Of a stretch of DNA of 64,000 bases, positions 15,548-25,700 are shown piece after piece. The DNA is taken from NCBI GenBank assembly GCA_023416735.1, contig JAEZGX010000006.1, positions 55,064-119,063 of the forward strand, read 5' to 3'. Both the position numbers and the translations under genes were made by a program. Under the pieces are notes generated by a model, which saw nothing but the letters and a program-made list of their open reading frames with translations, was not told the DNA's origin and made no database searches. Within the stretch, counting starts at the first letter, position 1. Each line of letters begins with the position of its first letter. The DNA comes from Verrucomicrobiota bacterium. Its GTDB lineage: Bacteria > Verrucomicrobiota > Verrucomicrobiia > Opitutales > Opitutaceae.

Positions 15548-16939
15548 ATGAAACTCCTCGCCCCCGCCTTCTGCGCCCTCGCCGCTCCCGTGCTCGCGCT
15601 CGCGAGCCCCGCCCTCGAACAAAAAATCCACGCTCTCCTCGATCAGGACAAAATCTACGCCTCGCTGCCGGAAGCCGATTTCCGCGCGCTGGGTTCCGGC
15701 TTCGATCTCCCCGACAAGGGCAAACACGTCACCGACCTCGCCCTCGCCGCTCCCGGCGGCGCCTTCGATCCGCGCGACCTCGAAAAGATCCCCGCCGCCA
15801 CGCTCGGCTACGAAGCCAAGTGGTGCGTCGAGCGCTTCACCTACTACAACCTCGACTGGGACATCACCGGCCTTCGACTCACCTCGCTCGATCCGGACGC
15901 GAAGAACTACCCGTGGCTCGTCATCATGAACGGCGGCGCCGCCAACGTGTATGAGTTCTATGTCGACCTCAAAAGCCGTCCCGGCTGGGGCCAATATCTC
16001 GCGCAGAAACTAAACGTATTCATCGTTACGATACCCGGGAACTTCAAATACGGCGGCTGGCCGGAACCGATCGAATCCGAACAACGCCAGCCGGCCTACC
16101 TCCTCGATCGCGAGCTTTCGCCCGACGAATACAATGTCCGTCACGCGATCTACACGAACCGTCTCATCATGCACGGGCTCGAACAGCTCGTGATGAAGCA
16201 CACGTCCGGCGATCTGTTCATGGTTGGCCACTCGACCTCTGGCGAACTCGCGTTCCTCTCCTACGAATACCCCGCCCTCGCCGCGCGCCTCAAGGGTCGG
16301 TTCCTCGGCTGGGGCTCCGGCGGCCCCGCGCGCGTTCATGCCATCCGCGCGGTCAAGGAGCCGCAGTTCGAGCGCGACTACGGCCGCAATCCTCCTCCGC
16401 TTCACCAGCTCAACCGCCGCAGCGCCCAAGGCTACAGCGGCGGCTACTCTCGCTGGCTCAATCCGCTCTACGAGCCGGGCTTCTCCACCAAACAGATCGC
16501 CGAGAAATGGATGGAAGCCGAGGGCGTCCGTCGCCCCATGTTCAAGCAACCGCTCCAGGATCTGGAACACTCTGCCGGCGGCTGGGGCCGCATCGGGGAC
16601 GTCACGCGCCAGATCGAGGTGTTGTTGGAAAAAGCCGGCAACCCGTGGGACATCAACATCGACGAGGTCCAAAAGGATCTCTTCTCCACCGCCTACATCC
16701 GCATGGATGGTTTCAACCAGATGGTCTGGTGCGTCGCCCACTACGACCGAAACCACTGGGTGCCCGAAACCCCCATGGAGTCGTGGGAGGTGTTTCTCGC
16801 CAAGGAATTCCGTCTCAAGAACCCGGATGCCAAGGTCCGCATCCTCGTCTGGGACTTGCCCATGACCCACTACGGCCACGTCGAGCTCCCCCGGCAGCTC
16901 GCAGCCGCGTTCTACAGCGTCGTTCGCTGGTTCAAATGA
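15548..16939 (+). CDS. Secreted alpha/beta-hydrolase-like protein, tandem copy 1
   Basis: The 463-aa product has a signal peptide (to about LALAS). It contains a conserved core (LVIMNGGAANVYEFYVDLK...YLAQKLNVFIVTIPGN), a nucleophile-elbow-like GHSTSGE with Ser at about residue 229, and a late histidine motif THYGHVELP (His 441/444), compatible with a Ser-His alpha/beta-hydrolase. The family is not one I recognise. Two paralogues follow, and the central 270 bases are almost identical to copy 3. Export signal and position behind a TonB receptor suggest a periplasmic or surface hydrolase acting on a ligand of that receptor. Substrate is unknown. Confidence 0.7.
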   Translation: MKLLAPAFCALAAPVLALASPALEQKIHALLDQDKIYASLPEADFRALGSGFDLPDKGKHVTDLALAAPGGAFDPRDLEKIPAATLGYEAKWCVERFTYYNLDWDITGLRLTSLDPDAKNYPWLVIMNGGAANVYEFYVDLKSRPGWGQYLAQKLNVFIVTIPGNFKYGGWPEPIESEQRQPAYLLDRELSPDEYNVRHAIYTNRLIMHGLEQLVMKHTSGDLFMVGHSTSGELAFLSYEYPALAARLKGRFLGWGSGGPARVHAIRAVKEPQFERDYGRNPPPLHQLNRRSAQGYSGGYSRWLNPLYEPGFSTKQIAEKWMEAEGVRRPMFKQPLQDLEHSAGGWGRIGDVTRQIEVLLEKAGNPWDINIDEVQKDLFSTAYIRMDGFNQMVWCVAHYDRNHWVPETPMESWEVFLAKEFRLKNPDAKVRILVWDLPMTHYGHVELPRQLAAAFYSVVRWFK

Positions 16940-18411
16940 AACGCCTCTCCGCCCCCGCCATGATTTCCAAACTTTTCTCCACCGTATTCCTGCCCGTCGC
17001 TTCGCTCGCGTGTATTTCCTCCGCTTTCGCCGACTACTCCAACGGCCAGATCGCTGCGCTCCTCGATCAGCCGAAGAGCTACGTGATGCTCCCCGAGTCC
17101 GACTTCCTCGCACTCAAACTCACGCTGCCTGACGGCGGCAAGCACGTCACGGAACTCGCCCTCGCTGCCCCCGGCGGCGCCTTCGATCCCCGCGACGTCG
17201 CGAAGCTCGACCCCAAGCTCCTGGGCTACAAAGCCGATTGGTTCGTCGAACGTTTCACGCGCTACAATCTTCCTTGGGATATCGGCGGTCTCCGCCTCAC
17301 CAGCAACGATCCCGACGCGAAGAACAAACCGTGGATCGTCATCCTCAACGGCGGCGCCGCCAACATCTACGAATTCTACATCGATCTAAAAAACCGTCCC
17401 GGCTGGGGCCAATACCTCGCGCAGAAACTCAATGTATTGATCGTCTCGATACCCGGAAACTTCCGTTACGGCGGCTGGGACGAACCCATCGCCACGCGCA
17501 AGCCGGCTTTTCTCCTCGATCGTGATCTCACCGACGACGAGGAGCTCGTCTATAATTCCGTCTTCACATTCCAGGTCATCCTGCAGGGGTTGAAGCAGCT
17601 CATCGTCAAGCACACCTCGGGCGACTTGCTCATCGTCGGCCACTCGACCGGCGGCGAACTTCCCGCCCTCGCCGAAACCGATCCCGAGCTGAAAGCCCGC
17701 CTCAACGGCCGCTACCTCGGCTGGGGCAGCGGCGGCCCCGTCAGCCTCAAGGCCGTCATCGCCGCGCAAAAAGCCGCCAATCCCAACTTCACGCCCGCAC
17801 CCACGCTCACCGGCGGCGGTGGCGGCGGCCCGGGTCGCAACTGGACCGAATCCGGCGAGTTCTGGCTCAACACCATGGCCCGCCGCACGCCTCAGGTTTA
17901 CAGCCGCGTCTACAGCCGCTGGCTCAATCCGCTCTACGAGCCGGGCATGTCCGTCCTCGATATCGCGACCAAGTGGCTCGACGTCGAAGGCCGCCGCCGC
18001 GCGAATTTCAAACAGCCGCTCCAGGACCTCGAACACAGCGACAACTTCAAGATGAAGGGCCAGGTCGAGGTCGCCATCGAACGTGCCCTCGCGAAAACCG
18101 GCAACCCTTGGAAGATCAACCTCGAGGAGGTTCAAAAGGATCTCTGCTCGACCAGCTTCGCGCCCACCACCGGCTATCACACCATGGTCTGGTGCGTCGC
18201 CAAACTCGACGGCCACTGGAACGCGCTCTATCCCGACGCCGGCACCGACGTCGTCATCGCCAAAGAATACCTCCGGCGAAATCCGAACGCGAAAATCCGC
18301 GTGATCGGTTGGGATCTCAACCTGACCCACTACGGCCACGTCGAACTCCCCGAGCAGCTCGGCGCCGCCTTCATCGATGTCGTCGATTGGATGATGAAAC
18401 AGAAATCCTGA
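16936..18411 (+). CDS. Secreted alpha/beta-hydrolase-like protein, tandem copy 2
   Basis: The 491-aa product starts with ATG overlapping the stop of copy 1 (ATGA). An in-frame ATG at 16960 would give a cleaner signal peptide (LFSTVFLPVASLACISSAFA), so the true start is uncertain by eight codons. It shares the family blocks NGGAANIYEFYIDLK, IVSIPGN and YSRWLNPLYEPG. The elbow is the canonical GxSxG form (GHSTGGE, Ser near 237) and the late motif is LTHYGHVELP. An extra Gly-rich linker (TGGGGGGPGRN) lies before the central WLNPLYEP block. It is the most divergent of the three copies. Confidence 0.7.
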   Translation: MKRLSAPAMISKLFSTVFLPVASLACISSAFADYSNGQIAALLDQPKSYVMLPESDFLALKLTLPDGGKHVTELALAAPGGAFDPRDVAKLDPKLLGYKADWFVERFTRYNLPWDIGGLRLTSNDPDAKNKPWIVILNGGAANIYEFYIDLKNRPGWGQYLAQKLNVLIVSIPGNFRYGGWDEPIATRKPAFLLDRDLTDDEELVYNSVFTFQVILQGLKQLIVKHTSGDLLIVGHSTGGELPALAETDPELKARLNGRYLGWGSGGPVSLKAVIAAQKAANPNFTPAPTLTGGGGGGPGRNWTESGEFWLNTMARRTPQVYSRVYSRWLNPLYEPGMSVLDIATKWLDVEGRRRANFKQPLQDLEHSDNFKMKGQVEVAIERALAKTGNPWKINLEEVQKDLCSTSFAPTTGYHTMVWCVAKLDGHWNALYPDAGTDVVIAKEYLRRNPNAKIRVIGWDLNLTHYGHVELPEQLGAAFIDVVDWMMKQKS

Positions 18412-18431
18412 TACACGCCCTCCCTTCCGTC

Positions 18432-19880
18432 ATGAAATCTCCTTTCCTTTCCTTCGCGGCTTCGGCCGTTTCCATCGCGCTGGCGGCTTCCGCGCTCGCG
18501 GGCGACTCCGTCGAACGAAAAATCCACGCGCTCCTCGACGATGCCACGGCGCCCTACGTTTCGCTCGACACCGATTCCTTCATGTCGCTCGGCTGGAATC
18601 TCCCCGACGAGGGCAAACACGTCACCGATCTCGCCCTCGCCGCTCCCGGCGGCGCCTTCGATCCGCGCGACCTCGAAAAGATCCCCGCCGCCACGCTCGG
18701 CTACGAAGCCAAGTGGTGCGTCGAACGCTACCATCATTACAATCTCGATTGGGACATCACCGGCCTTCGACTCACCTCGCTCGATCCGGACGCGAAGAAC
18801 TACCCGTGGCTGGTCATCATGAACGGCGGCGCCGCCAACGTGTATGAGTTCTACGTCGATCTGAAAAACCGTCCCGGCTGGGGCCAGTATCTCGCGCAGA
18901 AACTCAATGTATTCATCGTTACGATACCTGGGAACTTCAAATATGGCGGCTGGGACGAACCCGTCGCGAGCGAACAACGCCAGCCGGCCTACCTTCTCGA
19001 CCGCGAGCTTTCGATGGAGGAATACGAGCTGCGCAATTGCCTCCTCACGAACACCAACGTGATGAAGGGCCTGAAGCAGCTCCTGATGAAACACACCACC
19101 GGCGACCTGCTGCTCGTCGGACACTCGACCTCCGGCGAGATGGCTATGCTCGCCAACAACGACCCCGAACTCCGCGCCCGCACAGCGGGCCGTTACCTCG
19201 GCTGGGGCAGCGGCGGTCCCGCGCGGATGGATCGCGTCCGCGACGCCCGCGAAGCCTCCGGCGAAATCGAGCCACGTCCTGCCCGTAACCTCGCCGGTAG
19301 CAACGTCGCAGCCGCTCCGGCCGCTCCACGCGAACGCACCCCGCTGCACAAGCTCTCCCGGCGCAACGCCAAGGGTTACTCCGGCGGTTACAGCCGCTGG
19401 CTCAACCCGCTCTACGAGCCCGGGGATTCCACCTACCAGATCGCCGAAAAATGGATCGAAGCCGAGGGCCGTCGGCGCGCCCAGTTCAAACAGCAGATCC
19501 AAAGCATCGAACACGGCGGCGACATCGACCTGAAGGGCTGGATCGAGGTCTCCATCGAAAAAATCCTCGAGAAAACCGGCAACCCTTGGGGCGTTAACCT
19601 CGAGGACGTCAGCGCCGAACTTTTCTCCACCCACTACACGCGCATGGACGGCTACCAGCAGATGGTGTGGACCGTCGCCCACTACGATCGCAACCACTGG
19701 GTGCCCGAGGATCCGATGAAGAGCGTCGAGATTTTCTTCGCCAACGAATACCGGCGCAAGAATCCCGATGGTGCGATCCGCGTTATCGTTTGGGATCCAT
19801 TGATGACCCACTACGGTCACGTCGAACTCCCCCGGCAGCTCGCCGCCGCCACTTACCACGTCGTCCGCTGGTTCAAATAA
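18432..19880 (+). CDS. Secreted alpha/beta-hydrolase-like protein, tandem copy 3
   Basis: The 482-aa product has a signal peptide (AVSIALAASALAG) and the same architecture as copies 1 and 2: GHSTSGE (Ser near 232), SGGYSRWLNPLYEPG and MTHYGHVELPRQL. An Ala/Pro-rich insert (SNVAAAPAAPRERTP) replaces part of copy 1's linker. Protein and DNA from the HVTDLALAAPGG block through the IPGNFKYGGW block are nearly identical to copy 1, while the termini are much more divergent. It ends the cluster, 27 bases before a strong terminator. Confidence 0.7.
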   Translation: MKSPFLSFAASAVSIALAASALAGDSVERKIHALLDDATAPYVSLDTDSFMSLGWNLPDEGKHVTDLALAAPGGAFDPRDLEKIPAATLGYEAKWCVERYHHYNLDWDITGLRLTSLDPDAKNYPWLVIMNGGAANVYEFYVDLKNRPGWGQYLAQKLNVFIVTIPGNFKYGGWDEPVASEQRQPAYLLDRELSMEEYELRNCLLTNTNVMKGLKQLLMKHTTGDLLLVGHSTSGEMAMLANNDPELRARTAGRYLGWGSGGPARMDRVRDAREASGEIEPRPARNLAGSNVAAAPAAPRERTPLHKLSRRNAKGYSGGYSRWLNPLYEPGDSTYQIAEKWIEAEGRRRAQFKQQIQSIEHGGDIDLKGWIEVSIEKILEKTGNPWGVNLEDVSAELFSTHYTRMDGYQQMVWTVAHYDRNHWVPEDPMKSVEIFFANEYRRKNPDGAIRVIVWDPLMTHYGHVELPRQLAAATYHVVRWFK

Positions 19881-19906
19881 ATTTGGGTTGCCGGTTCTTG
19901 ATCACA

Positions 19907-19941
19907 GCGCCGGCGGACTTGCTCCGCCGGCGCTTCTTTTT
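19907..19941 (+). terminator. Intrinsic terminator of the receptor-hydrolase cluster
   Basis: A perfect 10-bp GC-rich stem (19907-19916 with 19924-19933, 7-base loop) is followed by TTCTTTTT. It lies just after the third hydrolase and before the convergent molybdoenzyme gene. Confidence 0.85.
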
Positions 19942-19957
19942 GCCCGCTTGTCGCGGC

Positions 19958-22192
19958 CTACCCGCGTCCCGCAAACGCCGCCTTCAACCCCTCCCGCGTA
20001 AACGGCACCGTCCGCACGCGCACGCCCGTTGCATCGAAGAGCGCGTTGCCAATCACCGCCGCGACCGGCCGCGTCGCCGGCTCGCCTGCACCGCGCGATT
20101 TCGCGTCCGGATGATTGTTCAACATCACCACTTCGACCGAGTCGGGAATCTCCGTGGTGTCCAAGATTGGATACGTGACCCAATCCACGCTCGTTACTTC
20201 TTTGCCCGTGAACTGCACCGCCTCATGTAGCGTCCGGCTGAGGCCCTGTATCAGGTTCGCCTCGATCGTTCCGATCAACGCCCCGGGATTCACCACAAAC
20301 CCGCAGTCGTGCGCCACGACAAATCGGTTCACCTTCAAAGCTCCCGTTTCCAGATTCGCGGTCACTTCCGCCACGATCGCCACCACCGTTCCGTTCCTCG
20401 GCGCATACGCGATCCCGCGCCCAACCCGCACGGGTCCGCGCTGCCCGGCACGCGGCGACACCCGCGTCTCCCATCCTGCTCTTTCCGCCACCGCTTTTAC
20501 CGCCGCCCGATCGCGCTCATCGGTCAGATACTTCAGCCGAAACTCCACCGGATCGGCATTCGCCGCCGCCGCCAGTTCGTCGATGAAGCACTCGCTCGCA
20601 AAACACGTCGCCATCCCATCGGGATCGCGCAGGTGCGCGGTTCGCAAACCCGTCGTTAGGGAGCGTTCCCACGCCACCAGGTGCGACACTTTGCGCTTGT
20701 TCGGAAACGCATACGATTCCGCCGAGAACTGAAATCGATCCGTGCTCTTCGTCGCGTATCCACCGATCAACTGCGCCGACAACGCGTCGCCCGGCGCCGA
20801 GGTGCTCGACGGCCGCACGCTCCCCGAAAACCCCCGCGCTTCGTAATCCCACGCCGTCACGCTTCCACTCGTATCCAGCGCGCCACGCATTCTCACTGTG
20901 ATCGGCGGCCCTTTTGGATCCCAGCCCGTCCCATCATGCCGCATGTATTGCACGCGCACCGGCCGGCCCACCGCTTCCGACAAAATCACGGCGTCCATCG
21001 CCGCATCATCCGCGTCGTTCATCCCATAAGACCCCGGACCCGGCAGCCAGATCACGCGCACGTCGGACAGCGGTCGCCGCAACCAGTCCGCGACCGCCTT
21101 CCGCAACGGATACGGCTTCTGCCCGCCCATCCACACCGTCACTCCGTCGTCGCGCACGTCCGCCACCCCGCATCCCGGCCCCATGCAGGCATGCGACTGA
21201 AAGGGATATTCATACACTGCTTCGCACGTCCTCGTCTCCGCGGCCAAACCCGCGTCAACATTTCCAGTCGCCCCCTTCTCCGTCTGCGACACCTGCGGTT
21301 CCGCCGCGCGCAGTGTCGCATATAGAACCGTATAATCCGCGGGAAACATCTCCTCTCCGCCCGTCCAACTCACTTGCAACTCCCGCGCTGCGCGCACCGC
21401 CTGATACTCCTCTTCACACACCACCGCTACGAAGTCTCCTCGCGTCACCACCTGCACCAATCCGGGAATCCTCTGTCCCGCCGCCACCCCGATGAGCCGC
21501 GCGCCCGTTCGCGGCGGACGCACCACCCGGGCATGCAACATCCGCGGCAGTTTGAAATCGACGAGATACGCATAATCCCCCGTCACTTTCGGCGGAATAT
21601 CCATTCGCGGTGCCGACTTTCCCACCAGCCGGTAACTCGCCGGCGCTTTCGGAACCGCCGTGCCGGTCAACGCCAGCTCGAAGCGCTGCCCGCCGATCAA
21701 TTCGCCATAACTCACTGTTTTTTCCGCGTCGCCGCTGACGCTCACCACGCCTGCGCTCACCACCAACTGCTCCGGCGGCATCCCAAACTTCCTCGCCGCC
21801 CGCTCGATCAACTCCCGCCTCGCCTCTGCCGCCGCCTGGCGCAGCGCCGGCACCCCTTCGACGATCCCGTTGCTCGAGCCCGTGCCGCGCTGGTCCACCG
21901 TCGTCGCCGTATCGCCCATCCGCATCGTCACGCGTTCGAGCGGCACATCGAGTTCCTCCGCGACTACCTGAGCAAACGCCGTGCTCACCCCCATCCCGGC
22001 TTCGATCTTGCCCACCGACGCGATCACGCTCCCGTCCGGCTGCAACGCGAGCCATGAATCGAGGCGCTTCGGATCCACCTCCACTCCGCCGTCTTCCTCC
22101 TCGGCCCCGCGCAACGGCAGTGCGAACGACACCAGCAGCACGCCCGTCGCACCGAGAAACCCACGTCGCGTCCAAACTGTATCCGTATTCAT
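19958..22192 (-). CDS. Tat-exported molybdopterin-binding subunit of an aldehyde/isoquinoline-type oxidoreductase
   Basis: The 744-aa product begins with a twin-arginine signal (TRRGFLGATGVLLVSFALPL). It carries xanthine-dehydrogenase-family molybdenum domains: SIGKIEAGMG-like text at the start (ASVGKIEAGMG), the HACMGPGCG segment, and the C-terminal GAGEP in which the Glu is the catalytic base of the family. The single-chain N-terminal Tat form matches IorB-type subunits rather than cytoplasmic XdhB. Its ATG overlaps the stop of the 2Fe-2S subunit gene (ATGA). Electrons from a hydroxylated aldehyde or N-heterocycle would pass to the 2Fe-2S subunit. The substrate cannot be read. Confidence 0.82.
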   Translation of the reverse strand: MNTDTVWTRRGFLGATGVLLVSFALPLRGAEEEDGGVEVDPKRLDSWLALQPDGSVIASVGKIEAGMGVSTAFAQVVAEELDVPLERVTMRMGDTATTVDQRGTGSSNGIVEGVPALRQAAAEARRELIERAARKFGMPPEQLVVSAGVVSVSGDAEKTVSYGELIGGQRFELALTGTAVPKAPASYRLVGKSAPRMDIPPKVTGDYAYLVDFKLPRMLHARVVRPPRTGARLIGVAAGQRIPGLVQVVTRGDFVAVVCEEEYQAVRAARELQVSWTGGEEMFPADYTVLYATLRAAEPQVSQTEKGATGNVDAGLAAETRTCEAVYEYPFQSHACMGPGCGVADVRDDGVTVWMGGQKPYPLRKAVADWLRRPLSDVRVIWLPGPGSYGMNDADDAAMDAVILSEAVGRPVRVQYMRHDGTGWDPKGPPITVRMRGALDTSGSVTAWDYEARGFSGSVRPSSTSAPGDALSAQLIGGYATKSTDRFQFSAESYAFPNKRKVSHLVAWERSLTTGLRTAHLRDPDGMATCFASECFIDELAAAANADPVEFRLKYLTDERDRAAVKAVAERAGWETRVSPRAGQRGPVRVGRGIAYAPRNGTVVAIVAEVTANLETGALKVNRFVVAHDCGFVVNPGALIGTIEANLIQGLSRTLHEAVQFTGKEVTSVDWVTYPILDTTEIPDSVEVVMLNNHPDAKSRGAGEPATRPVAAVIGNALFDATGVRVRTVPFTREGLKAAFAGRG

Positions 22193-22683
22193 GACACACC
22201 TCCGTTCGCCATCTCCCGCGCTGCCCGTTTCACCGCTCGAAACAAGCTCAGGTGCGTCCCGCACCGGCACTTCAATCCGCTCAGCGCCTCCTTCAACTCC
22301 CCATCGCTCGCTCCTGGTTTTTCCTTCAAGACCGCCGCGGCCGTCATGATCCACCCGTTGATGCAGTAACCGCACTGCGCCGCCTGCTCGTCGACAAATG
22401 CCCGCTGCACCGGATGGAGCTCTTCCGCTTTCGCCAGCCTCTCGAGCGTCGTCACATCCGCGGTGCCGACGCTTCTTGCGGGAAACACGCACGACCTCAA
22501 CGCGTCGCCATCCATATGCACGGTGCAAGCGCCGCACTGCCCCAGCCCGCATCCAAATCTCGGCCCTTTTAGTCCGAGCTGGTTCCGCAACACATATAGC
22601 AGCGGCTCCTCGGCATCGCACGTCACGCGTCGGATCATCCCGTTCACCTTCAGCTCCATCGATTCGTGTGCCTTCGTGTCCAT
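22189..22683 (-). CDS. 2Fe-2S subunit of the molybdenum hydroxylase, IorA-like
   Basis: The 164-aa product has a plant-type ferredoxin cluster (CGLGQCGACTVH...LRSC) and a second C-terminal cluster (CGYCINGW...CRCGTH), the standard XdhC/IorA arrangement that carries electrons away from molybdopterin. Three in-frame ATGs are possible (22722, 22683, 22659). I chose 22683 because an AAAGGA Shine-Dalgarno sequence sits about seven bases upstream. Starting at 22722 would be coupled to the RND stop (ATGA) but adds residues made by an interspersed repeat. Starting at 22659 gives the shortest, domain-only form. Confidence 0.82.
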   Translation of the reverse strand: MDTKAHESMELKVNGMIRRVTCDAEEPLLYVLRNQLGLKGPRFGCGLGQCGACTVHMDGDALRSCVFPARSVGTADVTTLERLAKAEELHPVQRAFVDEQAAQCGYCINGWIMTAAAVLKEKPGASDGELKEALSGLKCRCGTHLSLFRAVKRAAREMANGGVS

Positions 22684-22742
22684 TCGTGGTTCCTTTCTTC
22701 TGCCCCTTCCATCCGTGTTCATCCGTGTCGAGCCGTGGTTAA
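22664..22742 (+). repeat. Short-period interspersed repeat between efflux and oxidoreductase genes
   Basis: On the + strand the segment reads TTCGTGTGCC, TTCGTGTCC, ATTCGTGGTT and then, after a spacer, CATCCGTGTT and CATCCGTGTCG: degenerate copies of a roughly 10-12 base unit. Similar units occur at 40022, 48871 and 56529. It spans the end of the RND gene and the alternative starts of the 2Fe-2S gene. Confidence 0.55.
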
Positions 22743-25700
22743 AATCAGCTCGGGTTTCGCTTCATGCAGTGCCGTCCGCGACTCGTTCCGCGCAGACAGC
22801 ATCAAGAACATCGCGGGAATCACATACAGCGTTAGCGCACTGCCCACCAGCAATCCGCCGATCACCGCGATCCCCATCGACACTCGGCTCTCGGAGCCCG
22901 CTCCCAGCGCCAGCGCAATCGGCAGCGTCCCCAGGATCGTCGCCGCCGTTGTCATCAAGATCGGACGCAGCCGCGTGTCCGCCGCCTCCATCACCGCCTC
23001 CCGCGGCGCCCGGCCGTCCTGCACGCGCTGCAGCGTGAACTCGACCAGCAGTATCCCGTTTTTGGTGACGAGGCCCACCAGCATGATCATCCCGATCTGG
23101 CTGAACAAATTGATCGTCTGCCCGAAATACCACAGGGCAAACAACGCTCCCGCCAACGCCAGCGGCACGGTCAGCATGATCACCAACGGTGCCCGCCAGC
23201 TCTCGAATTGCGCTGCCATCACGAGATAAACGAACAAGAGCGCCAGGCCGAAGCTCACCAGCAGGCTCGTCTGCCCTTCCGCAAACTCTCCCGCCGCGCC
23301 CGTCAGGGTCGTCGTCATCTCCCGAGGCAGCGTCAAGCGCGCCGCCCGCTCCATCGCCGCAATGCCTTCCTCCAGCGTGCGTCCGGCCGCCAGCCGCCCG
23401 CTCACCGTCGCCGCCACCTGGCGCCCAAATCGAAACAGCTGCGGCGCCGCCACCGTCTCGCGCAACTCCACCAGATTATCCAGCGCCACCAGTTGTCCGC
23501 TCGCACTCCGCACCATCAGCCGCGGCAGCACCGACGGATCCGTCCGCCACTCGTCGGCCACCTGCTGCACCACTTCATACTGTCGCCCGTTGCGGTTGAA
23601 ATAACCGACGCGCTGCGCGCTCAACGAGGTCTGCAACGTCTGCGCCACCTCCGTCGCCGAAATTCCCAACGCCTCCAACCGCTCCCGCTCCAGCTGCACG
23701 CGGAGCTCCGGACGCGTGAACTTCAAATCCACGTCCACCGACGCGAACACCGGATCCTTCTCCACTGCCTCCAAAAACACCGGCAGGCTTTTCTGCAGCT
23801 CCGCCACATTCAACGCCCGCAACACAAACTGCGCCGAGTTTCCGCCGCGGCGGTCGCCCACGCTCGGCTCCTGTGTCACGTTGAAGCGCGCGCCCGGGAA
23901 GGTCCGCATCAACCGCGTCAACCGTGACGCGATTTCCTGCTGCGTCGCGTCACGCGCACCGCGCGGCTTCAACATCAATTCGACCAAGGCCGTATTCGCG
24001 ACGCCCGTGCCGCTTCGCGCGCCCGAGCCGGGCACCTGACACGTGATCAGCTCCGCCTCCGGCACCTCGCGATCCACCGCCGCCGCCACCCGCTCCATCA
24101 GCTCGAGCATGTAATCATACGAGGCCCCTTCCGGTCCCGTCGCGGAAATCGTCACGCGATTCCGATCTTCCAATGGCGCGAGTTCTTTCGGCAGCAGCCC
24201 GAACCACGTCACGATCAACCCTCCGCTCACCACCAGCGCCGCCACCGCGATCCACTTTCTTTCCAACATCCACGCGAGGCTCCTCCGATAATCGCGCCGC
24301 AGCCCTCCGATCGCCTCCTCGAACTTCCGCACCACCCAGCTCGGCCGCCCCGTGTGCGCGGGCAGTCGCGAGGCCATCATCGGCGTCAGCGTCAGCGCCA
24401 CAAACGCCGAGATCGCCACCGCTCCGGCGATCACCAGTCCGAATTCTCGAAACAACCGCCCCGTCACGCCCGGAAGAAAAACGATCGGCGAAAACACCAC
24501 GATCAACGCCAGCGAGGTCGCGATCACCGCCACAAACACCTCGCCCGTTCCCGCGATGCCCGCCTGCATGGGCGACAGCCCTTCTTGCCGCCGGCGGTGA
24601 ATATTCTCCACCACCACGATCGCATCGTCCACCACGAGGCCCACCGCGAGCACGAGCCCGAGTAGCGTCAGCACGTTCAGCGAAAATCCGCTCGCGAACA
24701 TGATGAACAGCGCTCCGATCAACGACACCGGTATCACCACCGCGGGCACGAGCGTCGCCCGCCACGAGCCGAGAAAAAGGTAACACACTCCCACCACCAG
24801 CCCGAGCGCGATCACGATCGTCTCCGCGAGTTCAATCAGCGCGAGCCGCACGAAGCGCGTGTTGTCCGTCACGATGTCCATCGTCACATCCGCCGGAAGC
24901 CCGCGCCGCAGTTCCTCCATCCTTCGGTGCGCTTCGTCCGAAATCGCGATCTGGTTGGCCCCCGGCTGCGCCCGCACCGCCAGTCCCACCATCGGCACGC
25001 CCCGCACCGTGAACGTGATCCGTTCGTTGAATGGAGCCAGTTCCGCGCGGCCAACTTCCGCAAACCTCACCTGCCGTCCGCCCGCGCTTCGCAACATCAT
25101 CCGGTCAAACTCGTCCGCGGTCTGAAATCTCGCCTGCGCCTGCACCGAAAGTTCCGCCGCGCGATTCTCGATCCGACCGCCGGGCAGCTCCACGCTTTCC
25201 CGCCGCACCGCGCTCTGCACGTCGAGCGGCGTCAACCCGTGCGCCGCCATCCGCCCTGGATCCAACCTCAGCTTCATCGCATAGCGTTTCTCGCCGAGAA
25301 TATCCACCGCACCCACCTGCGGAATCGTCTGCAACTGCTCCTTCACCCGGTCAGCCACCTCGGTCAGCGCCATCAAATCACGGCCTTCGCTTCGTAGTGA
25401 CAACGTCAATACCGTCCCGCCGTCCGCATCCGCTTTGCTGATCGACGGCGGATCCACTTCGCGCGGCAGGAGCCGCACCGCGCGACTGACCTGATCGCGG
25501 ACGTCGTTCGCGGCCGCCTCGAGATCCGTGCCGAGCTCAAACTCCACCCGGATGCGGCTCGCCCCATCGCGGCTCGTCGAGGTCAGCGTCTTGACTCCCG
25601 CCACCGTATTCACCGCCTCCTCCAGCGGTTCGGTGATCTGCGCCTCGATCACCTCCGCAGTTGCGCCAGAGTAGTTCGCAAGAATCGAGACGACCGGGGA

